From NCBI GenBank assembly GCA_963752755.1, contig CAVVZJ010000028.1, forward strand, positions 1-63,980: a DNA stretch of 63,980 nucleotides. Direction: 5' to 3'. This document shows, piece after piece, positions 63,877-63,980 of the stretch (its first letter is position 1; each line of letters begins with the position of its first letter). This DNA comes from CAVVZJ01 sp963752755. GTDB lineage: Bacteria > Planctomycetota > Planctomycetia > Isosphaerales > Isosphaeraceae. A program made the position numbers and the translations under genes. The notes beneath the pieces were generated by a model. That model worked only from the letters and a program-made list of their open reading frames with translations, did not search any database and had not been told where the DNA came from.

Positions 63877-63980
63877 ATGCTCGATCAGACGGACGAAACC
63901 GAGAACACGGCGCCTCGGGAGCGCGAACCGAAGAAGAAGCCCCGGCTGATTCTGGAGCAGGAAATCCGGGAAGGCCGGGA
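63877..63980 (+). CDS. N-terminus of a probable formate/nitrite transporter family protein (cut by window end)
   Basis: ATG 63877 with GAGGCGG six bases upstream. The visible 34 residues begin MLDQTDETENTAPRERE and lead into a K-x-K-P-R-L-I-L-E-Q-E-I-R-E-G-R segment. A charged tail followed by I-L-x-Q-E-I-x-E-G resembles the pre-membrane segment of some formate/nitrite-type channels. The membrane part is outside the window, so the call is tentative. Confidence 0.4.
   Translation, partial: MLDQTDETENTAPREREPKKKPRLILEQEIREGR

Noticed and set aside
1..63980. CRISPR array, tRNA or rRNA genes
   Set aside because: No regularly spaced repeats, cloverleaf-like segments or rRNA sequence were noticed by reading. 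A dedicated scan was not possible.

Overview
The window is GC-rich DNA from a planctomycete, most likely close to the Isosphaeraceae. This rests on gene content rather than a marker gene: four secreted sulfatases, two DUF1501 proteins with Tat signals, a very large PVC-type cytochrome c/HEAT dehydrogenase, Tat-exported Gfo/Idh and enolase-superfamily enzymes, and two ECF sigma factors fused to large C-terminal domains. No rRNA, tRNA, CRISPR array or replication origin was seen.

Layout. 1-1959 is an insertion-sequence graveyard (serine recombinase, ISKra4 and IS66 remnants). 2406-4605 is a tungstate-type ABC transporter (permease, ATPase, binding lipoprotein). 4606-14357 holds a Tat-exported DegT-type aminotransferase, a GH57 glycosidase, topoisomerase III, and a tripartite tricarboxylate transporter whose binding protein is fused to the TctB subunit. 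14363-23433 is a minus-strand catabolic block: two enolase-superfamily sugar-acid dehydratases, an esterase, a Tat protein of unknown function, a sulfatase, a Gfo/Idh oxidoreductase and a VOC protein. 23701-28596 holds a large membrane protein and two more sulfatases.

29011-41155 is the most interesting region. It carries three tandem pentapeptide-repeat proteins with SWIM-like zinc motifs, two proteins of unknown family, a MoxR-type AAA+ ATPase, short ORFs including an L7/L12-C-domain-like protein, a DUF5682 protein and a VWA protein, all on the plus strand. MoxR, DUF5682, VWA and SWIM proteins are known to cluster in bacteria. The triplicated pentapeptide-SWIM form and the small genes look like a local elaboration whose function is unknown.

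41650-44671 is a translationally coupled minus-strand operon (glycerol-1-phosphate dehydrogenase-like enzyme, eroded HAD phosphatase, polyol-type MFS permease). 45480-58912 alternates the cytochrome c protein, two sigma-factor fusions and two DUF1501 proteins, separated by palindromic repeats. 58979-63980 has a 47-residue basic protein, a fourth sulfatase, an SDR enzyme, more IS remnants, a Gfo/Idh gene decapitated at an IS boundary, and the start of a probable formate/nitrite-type transporter.

At least ten otherwise well-conserved genes are each interrupted by an apparent single-base frame change, usually in GC-rich palindromic or homopolymeric sequence. This looks more like residual assembly error than mass pseudogenisation, so such genes are annotated end to end with the break noted. 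Several families of palindromic dispersed repeats occupy the gaps. One of them starts with a TATAAT box lying exactly 90 bases before a 27-base identical core at two loci.
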